Shown piece after piece: positions 52,069-60,994 of a DNA stretch of 64,000 nt; positions within the stretch are counted from its first letter, which is position 1; each line of letters starts with the position of its first letter. This DNA is from DATKWD01 sp963704815. Lineage in GTDB: Bacteria; Actinomycetota; Acidimicrobiia; Acidimicrobiales; Salinilacustritrichaceae. The stretch is taken from positions 310,001 to 374,000 of the forward strand of contig CAVPHU010000001.1 in the NCBI GenBank assembly GCA_963704815.1, in the 5' to 3' direction. The translations under genes were made by a program, and so were the position numbers. Under the pieces are notes generated by a model that was not told the DNA's origin, did no database searches, and was given only the letters and a program-made list of their open reading frames with translations.

Positions 52069-53229
52069 TCACAGACACGGGCCGGTGTCGACCGCCTGTC
52101 CTGCGTTGACGGCCAGCACATCGTTCAACTCGTCGGTGGTGAGCGCGTAGGCGACCCCTGCGTCGTCGGGAGCGATGGCGAAGGCCACCCCGACCACCTC
52201 GCCCGAATCGTTGACCAGCGCCGACCCGCTGTCGCCGGCGCGCAGTCCCGAGGCCAGGATCAGCACCTCACGCTCCGTGCGGCTCGCGTCGTAGATGTCG
52301 AAGCCACGGGCGTTCACGATGTCGCCGACCTGGAACGGGGCGATGCGCAACGGTCCTCCGCCGGGATGCCCGAACACCCCACCGGTCCCGCCCTCGTCGA
52401 TGTCGCCGATGGGCAACGGTGCCCGGTCGAGACCGGGCACCGAGAGCAGCGCCAGATCGCGGTTCGGGTCGAAGGCCACGACCGTGGCGCCGAGGACCGA
52501 CCCGTCCGATCGCTCGATCTCGGTCTCGTCCTCGCCGGCGACGACGTGGGCGTTGGTCACCACCAGGTCGGGCCCGGCGGCGAAGCCCGTGCCCTCCTGG
52601 AGGCGCCCGCACGCGATCCCCGACACCTTCACCGTCGACGGGATGACCCGGTCGAGGACCGCCTGTTCGAGTCCGGTCACGCCGGGTGGATCGCCGATGT
52701 CGGGCGCCGGTGACAGCGCCTCGAACACCTGCGGGAAGTCCTCCTCGCCGACGATCCTTCGGAGCGCCTGCAAGGTGTCGGGAGCCGGTGGGAAGACCTC
52801 GTCGGTGATCTCGGCCATGACCGAGTTGCGGGCCTGATCGGCGGGCCAGCCCGGGGCGTTGGCCATGGTCGGGAGGATCAGCCACAGCAGGATGGCGACC
52901 GACAACACCCCCGAGAACGCACCGATGCCGCGATCGACGGCGAGCGCCGGGCCGGTCGGCAGCTTGTAGCGCAATCGGGAACCGATGACGATCCCGATCG
53001 CCTGCCCGACGAACGCCCCGAGGATCAGGGTCCCGACCGCGACCGCCAGCAGCTGGAACTGGTTGGCGCCGTCGAACACCCGCAGGATCGGGGCCAGCGC
53101 CCGCGCCGCGATGAAGATGCCGAGCCCCATCCCCACCCATGAGATGGCCCGGGCCACGAAGCCGAGGCGATAGCCACCCACGCCGGCCATGCCGCACAGC
53201 ACGATGAGCGTCAGGTCGAGCAGGTTCAT
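52069..53229 (-). CDS. MarP-like membrane serine protease
   Basis: 386 residues. Four N-terminal membrane helices (residues 3-125, CvpA-like) precede an extracytoplasmic trypsin-like domain. The triad is visible in TNAHVVAG (His), NRDLALL (Asp) and LRAGDSGSAL (Ser). MarP of M. tuberculosis is needed for acid and oxidative resistance and processes RipA. A pair of cysteines (GIACGRL and near the C-terminus GPCL) could form the regulatory disulfide of the family. Confidence 0.88.
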   Translation of the reverse strand: MNLLDLTLIVLCGMAGVGGYRLGFVARAISWVGMGLGIFIAARALAPILRVFDGANQFQLLAVAVGTLILGAFVGQAIGIVIGSRLRYKLPTGPALAVDRGIGAFSGVLSVAILLWLILPTMANAPGWPADQARNSVMAEITDEVFPPAPDTLQALRRIVGEEDFPQVFEALSPAPDIGDPPGVTGLEQAVLDRVIPSTVKVSGIACGRLQEGTGFAAGPDLVVTNAHVVAGEDETEIERSDGSVLGATVVAFDPNRDLALLSVPGLDRAPLPIGDIDEGGTGGVFGHPGGGPLRIAPFQVGDIVNARGFDIYDASRTEREVLILASGLRAGDSGSALVNDSGEVVGVAFAIAPDDAGVAYALTTDELNDVLAVNAGQAVDTGPCL

Positions 53230-53239
53230 GATCGGGGGC

Positions 53240-54013
53240 TCAGTCGCCGAGCAGACGAGCCTTGGTCAGGAAGCCGGTGTGAGCGATCATCCGATGGTCC
53301 GGGCGCACCGAGAGCCCCTCGATGTGCCACGTCCGGCGCAGGTACTCCTCGGTCTCGGCCATGCCGAAAGGAGAGCCCTCGAGCGTCTGACGGAGTCGCG
53401 CAGCTTGGGTGATGGTCGGCGTGTATGCCACCAGGATGCCCCCGCGAGCGAGCGAAGTGACCGCGTGCGGGATGACCTGCCACGGCTCGGGCAGATCGAG
53501 CACGATCCGATCGAGGCCGGTCTCGTCGACCCCGTCGTAGCAGTCGCGCTGTTCGACCGAGTACCGTTCGAGCGCCTCGTCGCCCAGGAACTCGCCCACG
53601 TTCTTCTGCGCCCGCGCCGCGAAGTCCTCGCGGAGCTCATAGCCCGTCACCAGGGCGCCGGCCCGCAGCAGCGTCATCGAGAGCGCACCCGACCCGATGC
53701 CGGACTCGAGCACCCGCGCCCCGGGGAAGATGTCGGCCAGGATCAGGATGGGGCCGAGGTCCTTGGGATAGATGACCTGGGCGCCGCGAGGCATCTTCAG
53801 GACGTAGTCGGCCAGGGTGGGCCGGAAGGCGACCACCGTCGTCCCGCGGGTCGAGCGTGCCGTGGCGCCTTCGAGACCGCCGATGAGGTCGTCGTGGGAG
53901 GTGACCCCCGAGTGGCTGTGGAACTGACCCCCCGCCTCGAGCGTGATCAGGTAGCGGCGTTGCTTGTGATCGAGCAACATCACCAGCTCGCCTTCGACGA
54001 GCGGCCGGGTCAT
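53240..54013 (-). CDS. trmI: tRNA (adenine-58-N1) methyltransferase TrmI
   Basis: 257 residues from ATG 54013, overlapping the upstream gene (ATGA). N-terminal beta domain with QRRYLI, then SAM-binding VLESGIGSGALSMTLLRAGA and the catalytic/aromatic DRIVLDLPEPWQVIPHA. Makes m1A58 in the tRNA T-loop. The gene is often near arc in Actinobacteria. Confidence 0.93.
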   Translation of the reverse strand: MTRPLVEGELVMLLDHKQRRYLITLEAGGQFHSHSGVTSHDDLIGGLEGATARSTRGTTVVAFRPTLADYVLKMPRGAQVIYPKDLGPILILADIFPGARVLESGIGSGALSMTLLRAGALVTGYELREDFAARAQKNVGEFLGDEALERYSVEQRDCYDGVDETGLDRIVLDLPEPWQVIPHAVTSLARGGILVAYTPTITQAARLRQTLEGSPFGMAETEEYLRRTWHIEGLSVRPDHRMIAHTGFLTKARLLGD

Positions 54014-54972
54014 CGATTCGGCTTCTCGGTGAGGGGGACCGGCTGGCGGTCGAGTCGGTCGGACGTGTGGGCGGCCGAAGCCCGCTCGACCAGCACACAG
54101 AACGCACACCGCTCGTTGGTGGTGGGTGCTCCGCAGCCTTCGCACGACCCGAGTTGGTCGGTTCCGAGATCCTCGTCGGTGGCGAAGCGGTCGACCGCAC
54201 GAGCGAGGAACCCGTTGTAGAACGCCGCCTTGGATCCCGGCGACGTGGCCTCGATGGCGTTGAGTGCCTCCTTGTACCCGAGGTGCCGGTTGCCGTCGGA
54301 CATGGGGCACTCGTCGACGATGTAGTCGATCCCTCGGATCACGCAGTACGCCGCGGTCTCGCGCTCGGCCAGGCGGACCAGCGGCTTGACCTTGCGGGGA
54401 AAGCCATTGCGCGCCGGCAGCACGGGCGCCTGACGTCCCAGGTACTCGGTCTGCCAGTGCAGCACGTTGCCGAACAGCACGGCAGCCTCGTCGTCGAGGT
54501 TGTGGCCGGTGACCACGGCGTCGTAGTCGCCCTCGCGCGCGGCCTCGTCGAAGAGGTGGCGCTTCGAGAGTCCGCACGCCGAGCACGGGGCGCGGCGTGC
54601 GGCACGGGCACCGGTCGGGATGTCGAACCCGTGGTCGTCGACCAGGTCGATGATCCGCAGGTCGAGGTCGCGCTCGGCCGCGAACACCTCGGTGAGGCGG
54701 CGGGACTCCGCGGAGTACTCGCCGATGCCGAGACCGAGGTAGAGCCCGTCGACCTCGTAGCCCAGGTCGACCAGGAGCTCCCACAGCGCGAGCGAGTCCT
54801 TGCCGCCCGACACCGCGAGCAGGACGCGGCTCGCTGGCTCGAGCATGTCGTGATCGTGGATGGCACGCTCGACCTGGCGCCGGCAGTGCTCGACGAAGTG
54901 ATCGGTGCAGAAGTTGGCATTGTGGCGTCGCACGTCGATGACGGCGGGCGCTCGGCAGACTCGGCACTTCAC
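54010..54972 (-). CDS. ttuA: tRNA 2-thiolation enzyme, TtuA-like
   Basis: 320 residues from GTG 54972. An N-terminal zinc finger (CRVC...CTDH), a PP-loop LLAVSGGKDSLALW, the three iron-sulphur-type cysteines APCSAC and DECPMSDG, and a C-terminal zinc finger CEGC...CAFC match TtuA, which makes 2-thiouridine at position 54 with sulfur from TtuB. It is directly downstream of a small GG-ending protein and upstream of trmI, which supports T-loop modification. Confidence 0.88.
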   Translation of the reverse strand: MKCRVCRAPAVIDVRRHNANFCTDHFVEHCRRQVERAIHDHDMLEPASRVLLAVSGGKDSLALWELLVDLGYEVDGLYLGLGIGEYSAESRRLTEVFAAERDLDLRIIDLVDDHGFDIPTGARAARRAPCSACGLSKRHLFDEAAREGDYDAVVTGHNLDDEAAVLFGNVLHWQTEYLGRQAPVLPARNGFPRKVKPLVRLAERETAAYCVIRGIDYIVDECPMSDGNRHLGYKEALNAIEATSPGSKAAFYNGFLARAVDRFATDEDLGTDQLGSCEGCGAPTTNERCAFCVLVERASAAHTSDRLDRQPVPLTEKPNR

Positions 54973-54973
54973 G

Positions 54974-55168
54974 TCATCCCCCCGAGATCACCGAACGGAG
55001 CTCGACCGTGGCCTCGTCGGGCAGCATGCCGTCCCCCGGCACCAGTTCGCCGTCGCGAATCACCAGCACCGACTCGCGCGAGAGCTCGAACCGGTTGAGC
55101 AGCCGCGACACCGACATCGGACCCTCGACCTCCACTTCACGGTTGGGATTGCGGAGACGAACGAGCAC
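54974..55168 (-). CDS. ttuB: Ubiquitin-like sulfur carrier, TtuB/MoaD-type
   Basis: 64 residues from GTG 55168, ending VISGG. The C-terminal Gly-Gly is needed for thiocarboxylate formation, and the beta-grasp pattern VRLRNPNREVEVEG with VIRDGELVPGD is typical. Together with the TtuA-like gene 1 bp downstream it is likely the sulfur donor. In Thermus TtuB also conjugates to proteins. Confidence 0.82.
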   Translation of the reverse strand: MLVRLRNPNREVEVEGPMSVSRLLNRFELSRESVLVIRDGELVPGDGMLPDEATVELRSVISGG

Positions 55169-55171
55169 GCC

Positions 55172-55372
55172 TCAGCCGTGGGTCTCGGTCGTGTGGGTGA
55201 TGACCAGCTGCTGACCCTCTTCGAGCGTGCCCCGGTAGACCAGGTCGTTGGTGCGAACCGCCCGCTTGCGGATGAAGCGGAAGCCGGCCATCAGGATCCA
55301 CAGCGCGAGCAGCGCACCGCTGTCACCTTTGACCCCACGGTCGTAGGCGACACCACGGAGCTTCTCGAGCAT
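55172..55372 (-). CDS. Small membrane-associated protein
   Basis: 66 residues, one predicted membrane helix near residues 19-32 (GALLALWILMAGFRFI). Its ATG overlaps the preceding stop (TGATG). Not recognised. Confidence 0.5.
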   Translation of the reverse strand: MLEKLRGVAYDRGVKGDSGALLALWILMAGFRFIRKRAVRTNDLVYRGTLEEGQQLVITHTTETHG

Positions 55373-55647
55373 CAGACCCGCCGGATCTCGACGACGGTGG
55401 TCTTCTTCTTGCCCCGCCGCCGGCCCACGAAGAACGCGAACGCAGCGACACCGACGACGATGACCGCACCGGCCGCCAAGGCATAGGACTTGGCCGTCTC
55501 GGCCGTCTCCTCGACGCCGCCCTGGAGCTGGCGGAACTTGTTCTCGAGGTCGACGCGGGAGATGGGCGGCGAGGTGCCCGAGTTCGAGGACTCAGGTGAT
55601 CCGGGAGATCCGGGAGATCCGGAGGATTCGGGGGATTCGGTCGGCAT
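55372..55647 (-). CDS. Single-pass membrane protein with GSP repeats
   Basis: 91 residues from ATG 55647. The start carries a short repeat ESSGSPGSPGSPESS from ATCCGGGAG-type DNA repeats at about 55590-55635, then a helical segment DLENKFRQLQGGVEETAETAK, a helix LAAGAVIVVGVAAFAFFVG and a basic end. It resembles small DUF3618-type or envelope proteins but is not assigned. Confidence 0.6.
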   Translation of the reverse strand: MPTESPESSGSPGSPGSPESSNSGTSPPISRVDLENKFRQLQGGVEETAETAKSYALAAGAVIVVGVAAFAFFVGRRRGKKKTTVVEIRRV

Positions 55648-55655
55648 GGCTGCGG

Positions 55656-55985
55656 TCACATGGTCCTGCTTCGCTTGTTGGCCTGGGCGACGGCGAGGCC
55701 GATGACGACGACCGCACCGAGGAAGGTGATCAGATAGGGAGCCCACGACCAGTGCCCGGTGAAGGTCGATCCGGTCTCGGTCTGCAGGGCACGGAGCATC
55801 GCGAGCATCAGCAACACCACCCCGAACGCCGCCAGGAGCGCGCCGGGAAAGCCCAGCTTGAAGAAGCGCCCCAGGCTCTTCAGCGGATCGACGGTCTCCT
55901 GCTTGAGGTACCGCTGGACCAGATCGACGAGATCGGAGAGGACCTCGGGCACGGTCTGCGGTTGTTGGTCCTCTGCGTCAGCCAC
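55656..55985 (-). CDS. Small membrane protein, phage-holin-3-like
   Basis: 109 residues from GTG 55985, two predicted membrane helices (GFPGALLAAFGVVLLMLAML and ITFLGAVVVIGLAVA). The leading VLSDLVDLVQRYLKQE segment resembles the PF07332-type membrane proteins common in Actinobacteria. The three small genes here (55172-55985) form one cluster. Confidence 0.55.
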   Translation of the reverse strand: MADAEDQQPQTVPEVLSDLVDLVQRYLKQETVDPLKSLGRFFKLGFPGALLAAFGVVLLMLAMLRALQTETGSTFTGHWSWAPYLITFLGAVVVIGLAVAQANKRSRTM

Positions 55986-56057
55986 GGCACTCCTCAGAAG
56001 CGGAACGGCCCATTGTCCAGCGCGAGGCGCCCGGGCGCAAACGACCCGCACGAGTGC

Positions 56058-56708
56058 TCACCCCAGCGACAACCGGGCCTGGAGCGTCTCGGCGACCTCG
56101 GTCAGCGTCTCGGTCAGGTCCGCAGCCCGGACCTCCGGACTCGGTGCACCCAACAGCCGCTGTTGATCGAGCGGGCCGATCGGCGCCACGAACGAGGCCT
56201 GGAGCGCTCCGACCACCGGGTCGTCGCTCAATTCGATCGTCGCCGGCACGCCGGTCTCGCCGAGCTCGGCGGCCAGGGCCAGACACCGGCGCAGCAACCG
56301 GCACATCTCCTCGTGGTCCTCCGCGAGATCGCGAGTCGGTTCGGGTTCGGGCCAGTCGGACACCTCGGCCAGCGGATAGGGGTCGTCGGGCAGCCAGGCG
56401 TCGACCCGGATGCGCCGCACGCCGACCGCGGCCAGGGCCCAGCGCCCGTCGTCGAACTGCTGACTCTCGACGATCTGCGCGACCGTGCCGATCGTGCTGC
56501 GAACGTCGTCACCGCCCACTTCGGACCCGCGCTCGATGAGGACCACCCCGAACTCGCCGTCGCCCGCGACGCAGTCCTCGGCCAGCTGCCGGTAGCGGGG
56601 CTCGAAGACGTGGAGGGGAAGCACCGCGGTCGGGAACAGCACCGAGCCGAGCGGGAACATCGGGAGGCGAGCGGGGGATTCGATCGGTGAAGAGTACCGG
56701 CGACCCAC
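56058..56708 (-). CDS. LON N-terminal-domain protein
   Basis: 216 residues from GTG 56708; a second start at an internal Met (MFPLGSVLFPTAVLPLHVFEPRYRQL) is equally plausible. That motif begins the LON substrate-binding domain, which is present alone without ATPase or protease parts. Such stand-alone proteins are common; the role is not established. Confidence 0.85.
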   Translation of the reverse strand: MGRRYSSPIESPARLPMFPLGSVLFPTAVLPLHVFEPRYRQLAEDCVAGDGEFGVVLIERGSEVGGDDVRSTIGTVAQIVESQQFDDGRWALAAVGVRRIRVDAWLPDDPYPLAEVSDWPEPEPTRDLAEDHEEMCRLLRRCLALAAELGETGVPATIELSDDPVVGALQASFVAPIGPLDQQRLLGAPSPEVRAADLTETLTEVAETLQARLSLG

Positions 56709-56727
56709 GCGATGTACCCCACGACCT

Positions 56728-58167
56728 TCACTCGCCCGTGAGCGGCCCCAACGCTGCGGGGTCGGGCAGATCGGGGTGGTTGAACAGAATGAGTCCCAGT
56801 TGCTCCTGGGCGTTGAACAATTCGCTGCTCACGACCCGACCCGGTTCGACGTTGACCAGGTAGGCGAACTGCAGCGCCTCACCCTGCGCTCCCTCGACGG
56901 CCCCGGCCAGGCCCGAGACGATGCGCAGGCTGCCGGTCTTGCCCCGGAGGTTGCCGTCGAGCGGCGTGTCCCGGAACCGGTTGGTGAGGGTCCCGCTCTC
57001 GCCGGCGACCGCCAGGCCCTCGATGATGGCCTCGTCGACGCGGTCGTCGGTGAGAATCTGGGTCATGAGGCCGCAGGTGGTCAGGTTGCCGTTGGCCACG
57101 CCGCTTCCGTCGAGGGCTCGGGTGCCGTCGACGTCGAAGCCGGCCTCGGTCAACACTGCGGCGAGGGCCTCGGTGCCACCGATGCTGGTTCCGCCTCGCC
57201 CGGTGGCGAGCCCCAGTTCCTTGAGCAGCAACTCGGCGGTCGAGTTGTCGGACTCCTGGAGCATCTGGGCGAGGATCGTCTCGAGCGGCGCCGACGCGAT
57301 GGACGCCAGGGGTTGGGTTCCCTCGGCCGTCGGGCCCGAACGACCGTCGGCGGCCACCGTCACGCCGCGAATCCGCAGTTGGTCGGTGAGCAGTTGTGCG
57401 GCGTGGCCGGCCGGATCAGGCGACTCCACGAACTCGGTGGTCCCTTGGCCGTCGCCGGGAAAGGCGACGAATCCGTCGTTCACGTAGAGCGCACTGAGCG
57501 GCCCGGTGACGTCGGCGACCTGGTCTTCGGGCAGCCAGACCTCCGGGATCGGCAACCCGCGCTGGCTGTCGTAGCGACCCTCGTCACCGACGATGCCGCC
57601 GGTGATCTCGGTGAGGCCGGCCTCGACCAGACGGTCGGCCAGGGTCTCGAAGTCGGTGTGGATCTGCGGTTGCCGGCGGGCGCTCCCGGCGTAGAGGTCG
57701 GTGGCCAACAGCGGATCGCCGCCCCCGATCAGGAAGAGATCGCCGTTGACCACTCCACCGTCGATGGCCGGCCCCTGCACCACGGTCTGGAACGACACCT
57801 CGGGGCCGAACTGCAACAGGGCACCGGCCGCCGTCAACAGCTTCTGCGTCGACGCCGGGATCATCGGCTCGGACGAGCGGTGGGTGAACAGGACGCGATC
57901 GTCGTCCCTGACCTCGAGACACGTGGTGGCGTCCTGGGTCGCGACGAACGTGTCGAGCGCGGCGGCGAGCCGTCGGTCGGCGATCGGGGCGCCGGTGACG
58001 GTCGGCACCCGTCGGGCGCTCAGCACCGGGGTGGTCGGCGCCGCGAGGGTCGTCGGCTCGGCCTGGGGCGGGACTCGATCGGCGCTCAGCTCGAGCGCCG
58101 TGAGCCCGGCCACCAACCCCACCACCATGAGGAGCGTGACGGCAAGCCAGCGCCGGATCCGCTTCAA
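56728..58167 (-). CDS. dacB: D-alanyl-D-alanine carboxypeptidase/endopeptidase (PBP4/DacB)
   Basis: 479 residues from TTG 58167, overlapping the upstream stop as TTGA. A signal anchor (residues 8-28) precedes the S13 domain: catalytic PASTQKLL (SxxK), ESDNSTAE (SxN) and RGKTGSLR (KTG). Cuts D-Ala from peptidoglycan or cross-links; membrane-tethered outside the cell. Confidence 0.92.
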   Translation of the reverse strand: MKRIRRWLAVTLLMVVGLVAGLTALELSADRVPPQAEPTTLAAPTTPVLSARRVPTVTGAPIADRRLAAALDTFVATQDATTCLEVRDDDRVLFTHRSSEPMIPASTQKLLTAAGALLQFGPEVSFQTVVQGPAIDGGVVNGDLFLIGGGDPLLATDLYAGSARRQPQIHTDFETLADRLVEAGLTEITGGIVGDEGRYDSQRGLPIPEVWLPEDQVADVTGPLSALYVNDGFVAFPGDGQGTTEFVESPDPAGHAAQLLTDQLRIRGVTVAADGRSGPTAEGTQPLASIASAPLETILAQMLQESDNSTAELLLKELGLATGRGGTSIGGTEALAAVLTEAGFDVDGTRALDGSGVANGNLTTCGLMTQILTDDRVDEAIIEGLAVAGESGTLTNRFRDTPLDGNLRGKTGSLRIVSGLAGAVEGAQGEALQFAYLVNVEPGRVVSSELFNAQEQLGLILFNHPDLPDPAALGPLTGE

Positions 58168-60302
58168 CGTCGGGCGAGCCAGTCCCGGCGGCGAACCAGG
58201 TGCTCGAGGGCGGTGATGGCGCGGTTCCCGCTGGCGTAGCAGAGGCGGCCCGAGGCTCGAACGGCGAGCGGACCGGGGTTCGCAGGATCGGCGACGGCGA
58301 GTTCGGTGGCGGTGAGGATCGGCTTGTCGAGCCGGGTCGAGATGTCGGCAGCCGCCGCGGCGAACCGGGCGTCCTGGCGCTCGTGGTAGTCGACGATGCG
58401 CTCGAGGCCGTGGTCGGGATAGAAGCCGCCCTCCCGCATGAGTTTGCCCTGGTTGGCCTGGATGCCGAGGCCCAGGTAGACGATCGCGTCGACCTCGGGG
58501 TGACCGGCCACCAACTCGAGCACCTCGGGGATGGTGTCCCGGGTCTCTCCGCCCGCCAGGTCGACCGGATTGTTCCGGCTCCAGCGGGGCGGCAGCTCGG
58601 CGTCGATCGCGGCATGCAGGTCGTCCGGGAGCTCGATCAACTCGAGCACCCCTCCGCGGCTGATCGCATCGGCGCTCATCACGCCCCAGCCACCGACCGT
58701 CGTCATCACCACGACTCGATTGCCCTTCGGGAGGGGTTGCGTGGCGAACGTGGCCGCCACGTCGAAGGCCTCCTCGATCGTCGCCGCCCGGCTGATGCCC
58801 ACCTGGCGGGCGATGCCCTCGAACACGGTGTCGTCGGCCGCCAGCGAACCGGTGTGGCTCGCCGCGGCACGCTGGCCGCCGGCGGTGGCACCGCCCTTGA
58901 CCATCACCACCGGCATGCGCTCACACACCGACCGGAGCCGTTCGCCGAACGCTCGGCCGTCCCCGATCCCCTCGACGTAGGCCAGACCGACCCGGGTCTC
59001 GGGGTCGTCGGCGTAGAAGTCGAGGTAGTCGGGCACGCCCACGGCGGCTGCGTTGCCGGCACTCACCGCACGACTGACGCCGACGCCGGTCTGCACCGCG
59101 TAGTTCATGAACGACGACACGAGGTTGCCGCTCTGGCTGGCGATGCCGATGTGGCCGGCCGGCGGATGGGGAGCGACGATCTGGGCGCACAACCGGGCCG
59201 GCGTCGACACCACGCCCTGACCGTTCGGGCCGCACAACAGCATCCCCAGTTCGTCGGCCAGGGCGACGAGCTCCTGCTGGGCGACGAGGCCTTCGTCGCC
59301 GGCCTCGCCGTACCCCGCGGTGGTGATGAACGCAGCCTTGATGCCCTTGGCCGCGCAGCTCCGCAGCAGTTCCGGATTCGCCTTCGCGGGCGTGCACACG
59401 AACACGAGGTCGGCTTCGTCCTCGGGCAGGTCGTCGGGCGACGGTACGGTCTCGATCCCGAGCACCGGCGCCCCTTCGAGGTTGGTGCCGAACACGTTGC
59501 CCTCGTAGCCGCCGGCCAGGATGTTGTGCAGGCTCACGAAACCGAACTTGCCCGGGTGGGTGGACGCCCCGGCCACCACGACGCCACGCGGGTCGAACAA
59601 CGCACGGAACAACTCCTGGGTCGGGCCGGGCCGGGCCGACGCGCTCGATGCCTCGGTCCGGTCGCCGAGCTCGACGAGCGCGTCGACCGCAACCGGTTCG
59701 CCGTCCACGACGATCAACGGGTTGAGGTCGGCCGACACGATGTCGGGCCGGGCCTCGGCCGCGTCGGAGAGACCGACCAGCGCCGCCGCCACGGCGTCGC
59801 GATCGACCGCCGGCTCGCCCCGGAACTCGCCGAGCAGCTTCTGGGTGGCCAGGTCGTCGATCATCGTCCGAGCCTCGCCGAGGTCGATGGGCACCTGACG
59901 GAACACCACGTCCTCGATGGCCTCGGCCAACACGCCACCGATGCCCAGCATCACCGTCATGCCGAACTGCGGGTCGTGGTGCAGCCCGGCGATCAGCTCG
60001 CGGTTCCCGCGCAGCATCGGCGCCACCAGGACGTGCACCTCGCCGTCCTCGGGGGTGGCCGCACCGAGCAGTTCGGTGGCGGCGGCGTCGACCGACGCCG
60101 CGTCGACCAGACTGAGGCGCACCAGCCCGCGCTCGGTCTTGTGGGCGATGCCGTCGCCACCCAGCTTGACCACGACCGGGAAGCCGAGCTCCTCGGCCGC
60201 AGTCACCGCGGCTCCACTCGAGTCGACGACCCGCTCCGGAGCGATCGGGATGCCGAACTCGGCCAGCAGGCGCTTGGACTCGGCTTCGCTCAGGGTCGGC
60301 AT
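58164..60302 (-). CDS. Acyl-CoA synthetase (NDP-forming), beta-alpha fusion
   Basis: 712 residues from ATG 60302. The N-terminal ATP-grasp domain comes first (GFPVVVKLGGDGIAHKTERGLV), then the CoA-binding domain (RGVVVAGASTHPGKFGFVSL) and the ligase part with the AASHTGSLA active-site His region. This order is the reverse of many relatives. It interconverts acyl-CoA plus ADP/phosphate with acid, ATP and CoA. Substrate unknown. Confidence 0.88.
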   Translation of the reverse strand: MPTLSEAESKRLLAEFGIPIAPERVVDSSGAAVTAAEELGFPVVVKLGGDGIAHKTERGLVRLSLVDAASVDAAATELLGAATPEDGEVHVLVAPMLRGNRELIAGLHHDPQFGMTVMLGIGGVLAEAIEDVVFRQVPIDLGEARTMIDDLATQKLLGEFRGEPAVDRDAVAAALVGLSDAAEARPDIVSADLNPLIVVDGEPVAVDALVELGDRTEASSASARPGPTQELFRALFDPRGVVVAGASTHPGKFGFVSLHNILAGGYEGNVFGTNLEGAPVLGIETVPSPDDLPEDEADLVFVCTPAKANPELLRSCAAKGIKAAFITTAGYGEAGDEGLVAQQELVALADELGMLLCGPNGQGVVSTPARLCAQIVAPHPPAGHIGIASQSGNLVSSFMNYAVQTGVGVSRAVSAGNAAAVGVPDYLDFYADDPETRVGLAYVEGIGDGRAFGERLRSVCERMPVVMVKGGATAGGQRAAASHTGSLAADDTVFEGIARQVGISRAATIEEAFDVAATFATQPLPKGNRVVVMTTVGGWGVMSADAISRGGVLELIELPDDLHAAIDAELPPRWSRNNPVDLAGGETRDTIPEVLELVAGHPEVDAIVYLGLGIQANQGKLMREGGFYPDHGLERIVDYHERQDARFAAAAADISTRLDKPILTATELAVADPANPGPLAVRASGRLCYASGNRAITALEHLVRRRDWLARR

Positions 60303-60331
60303 GGCGAGCGATCGTACGCAGTCCGCCCCGC

Positions 60332-60946
60332 TCAGGGCGTCAGGGCGGCGCGGAAGAACTCGAGGAGGTGGTCGAGGCGGGCGTCGAGCGCCTCGGGCGC
60401 CAGCGGGTCGCGGTTCATGAGCCCTTCGAGGAACGGCACGTCGCTGAAGTAGTTGAGCACGACGCCGAGCCCGCTGATGATCAGCTGCTCGGGATCGTGG
60501 CGACGGAAGTGCCCTTCGTCCATCATCCGGGCGAAGAACCCGACCGCCTGCTCGAACAGCGGACGCAGGGCCGACCCGAGGTCGATCCCGAGGTGGGAGC
60601 CCGATTCGAGGGCCTCGCGCCGCACGAGGCGGACATAGTCGGGGTGGACCTGGAAGAAGCGGAACGCGGCGGTGAGCACGTGGTCCATCTGATCCCAGCC
60701 CTCGCCACCGTCGGCCACGGCCTGCTCGACCTCGACCAGCCAGTCGGCGATGATCCGGTCGAAGACCTCGCGGTAGATCGCGTCCTTCGACGGGAAGTGA
60801 TGGAGCAGGCTCGGACGGCGGACCCCGACATCGGCCGCGATGTCGTTCAGCGACGTGCCCTCGTAGCCGTGTTCGGCGAAACAGGTCGTGGCGGCGATGA
60901 TGATCTGGTCACGCGTCGACGGCTCGGCCTGCCCAGGAACATTCAC
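60332..60946 (-). CDS. TetR-family regulator
   Basis: 204 residues from GTG 60946. Helix-turn-helix TSLNDIAADVGVRRPSLLHHFPSKDAIY at about 31-58. The start codon lies inside an inverted repeat (60941-60957), so it is likely autoregulated. It probably controls the downstream NDP-forming synthetase, 29 bp away, and perhaps the divergent gene at 60995. Confidence 0.88.
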   Translation of the reverse strand: MNVPGQAEPSTRDQIIIAATTCFAEHGYEGTSLNDIAADVGVRRPSLLHHFPSKDAIYREVFDRIIADWLVEVEQAVADGGEGWDQMDHVLTAAFRFFQVHPDYVRLVRREALESGSHLGIDLGSALRPLFEQAVGFFARMMDEGHFRRHDPEQLIISGLGVVLNYFSDVPFLEGLMNRDPLAPEALDARLDHLLEFFRAALTP

Positions 60947-60957
60947 TGCGCGTGAAT
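60941..60957. promoter_or_regulatory. Inverted repeat ATTCAC-TGCGC-GTGAAT, probable TetR self-operator
   Basis: Perfect 6-bp arms, 5-bp spacer, overlapping the GTG start of the TetR gene and lying in the 48-bp gap to the divergent gene. The sequence differs from the TGAC-N5-GTCA sites, so it belongs to a different regulator. Confidence 0.6.
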
Positions 60958-60994
60958 CTACCGGCAGGTCGGAGCGCCGCTACCTTCGCTGCTC

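Noticed and set aside
55590..55635. Short ATCCGGGAG-like repeats as a CRISPR or regulatory array
   Set aside because: They are a few 9-bp units encoding Gly-Ser-Pro in a membrane protein, without spacers.
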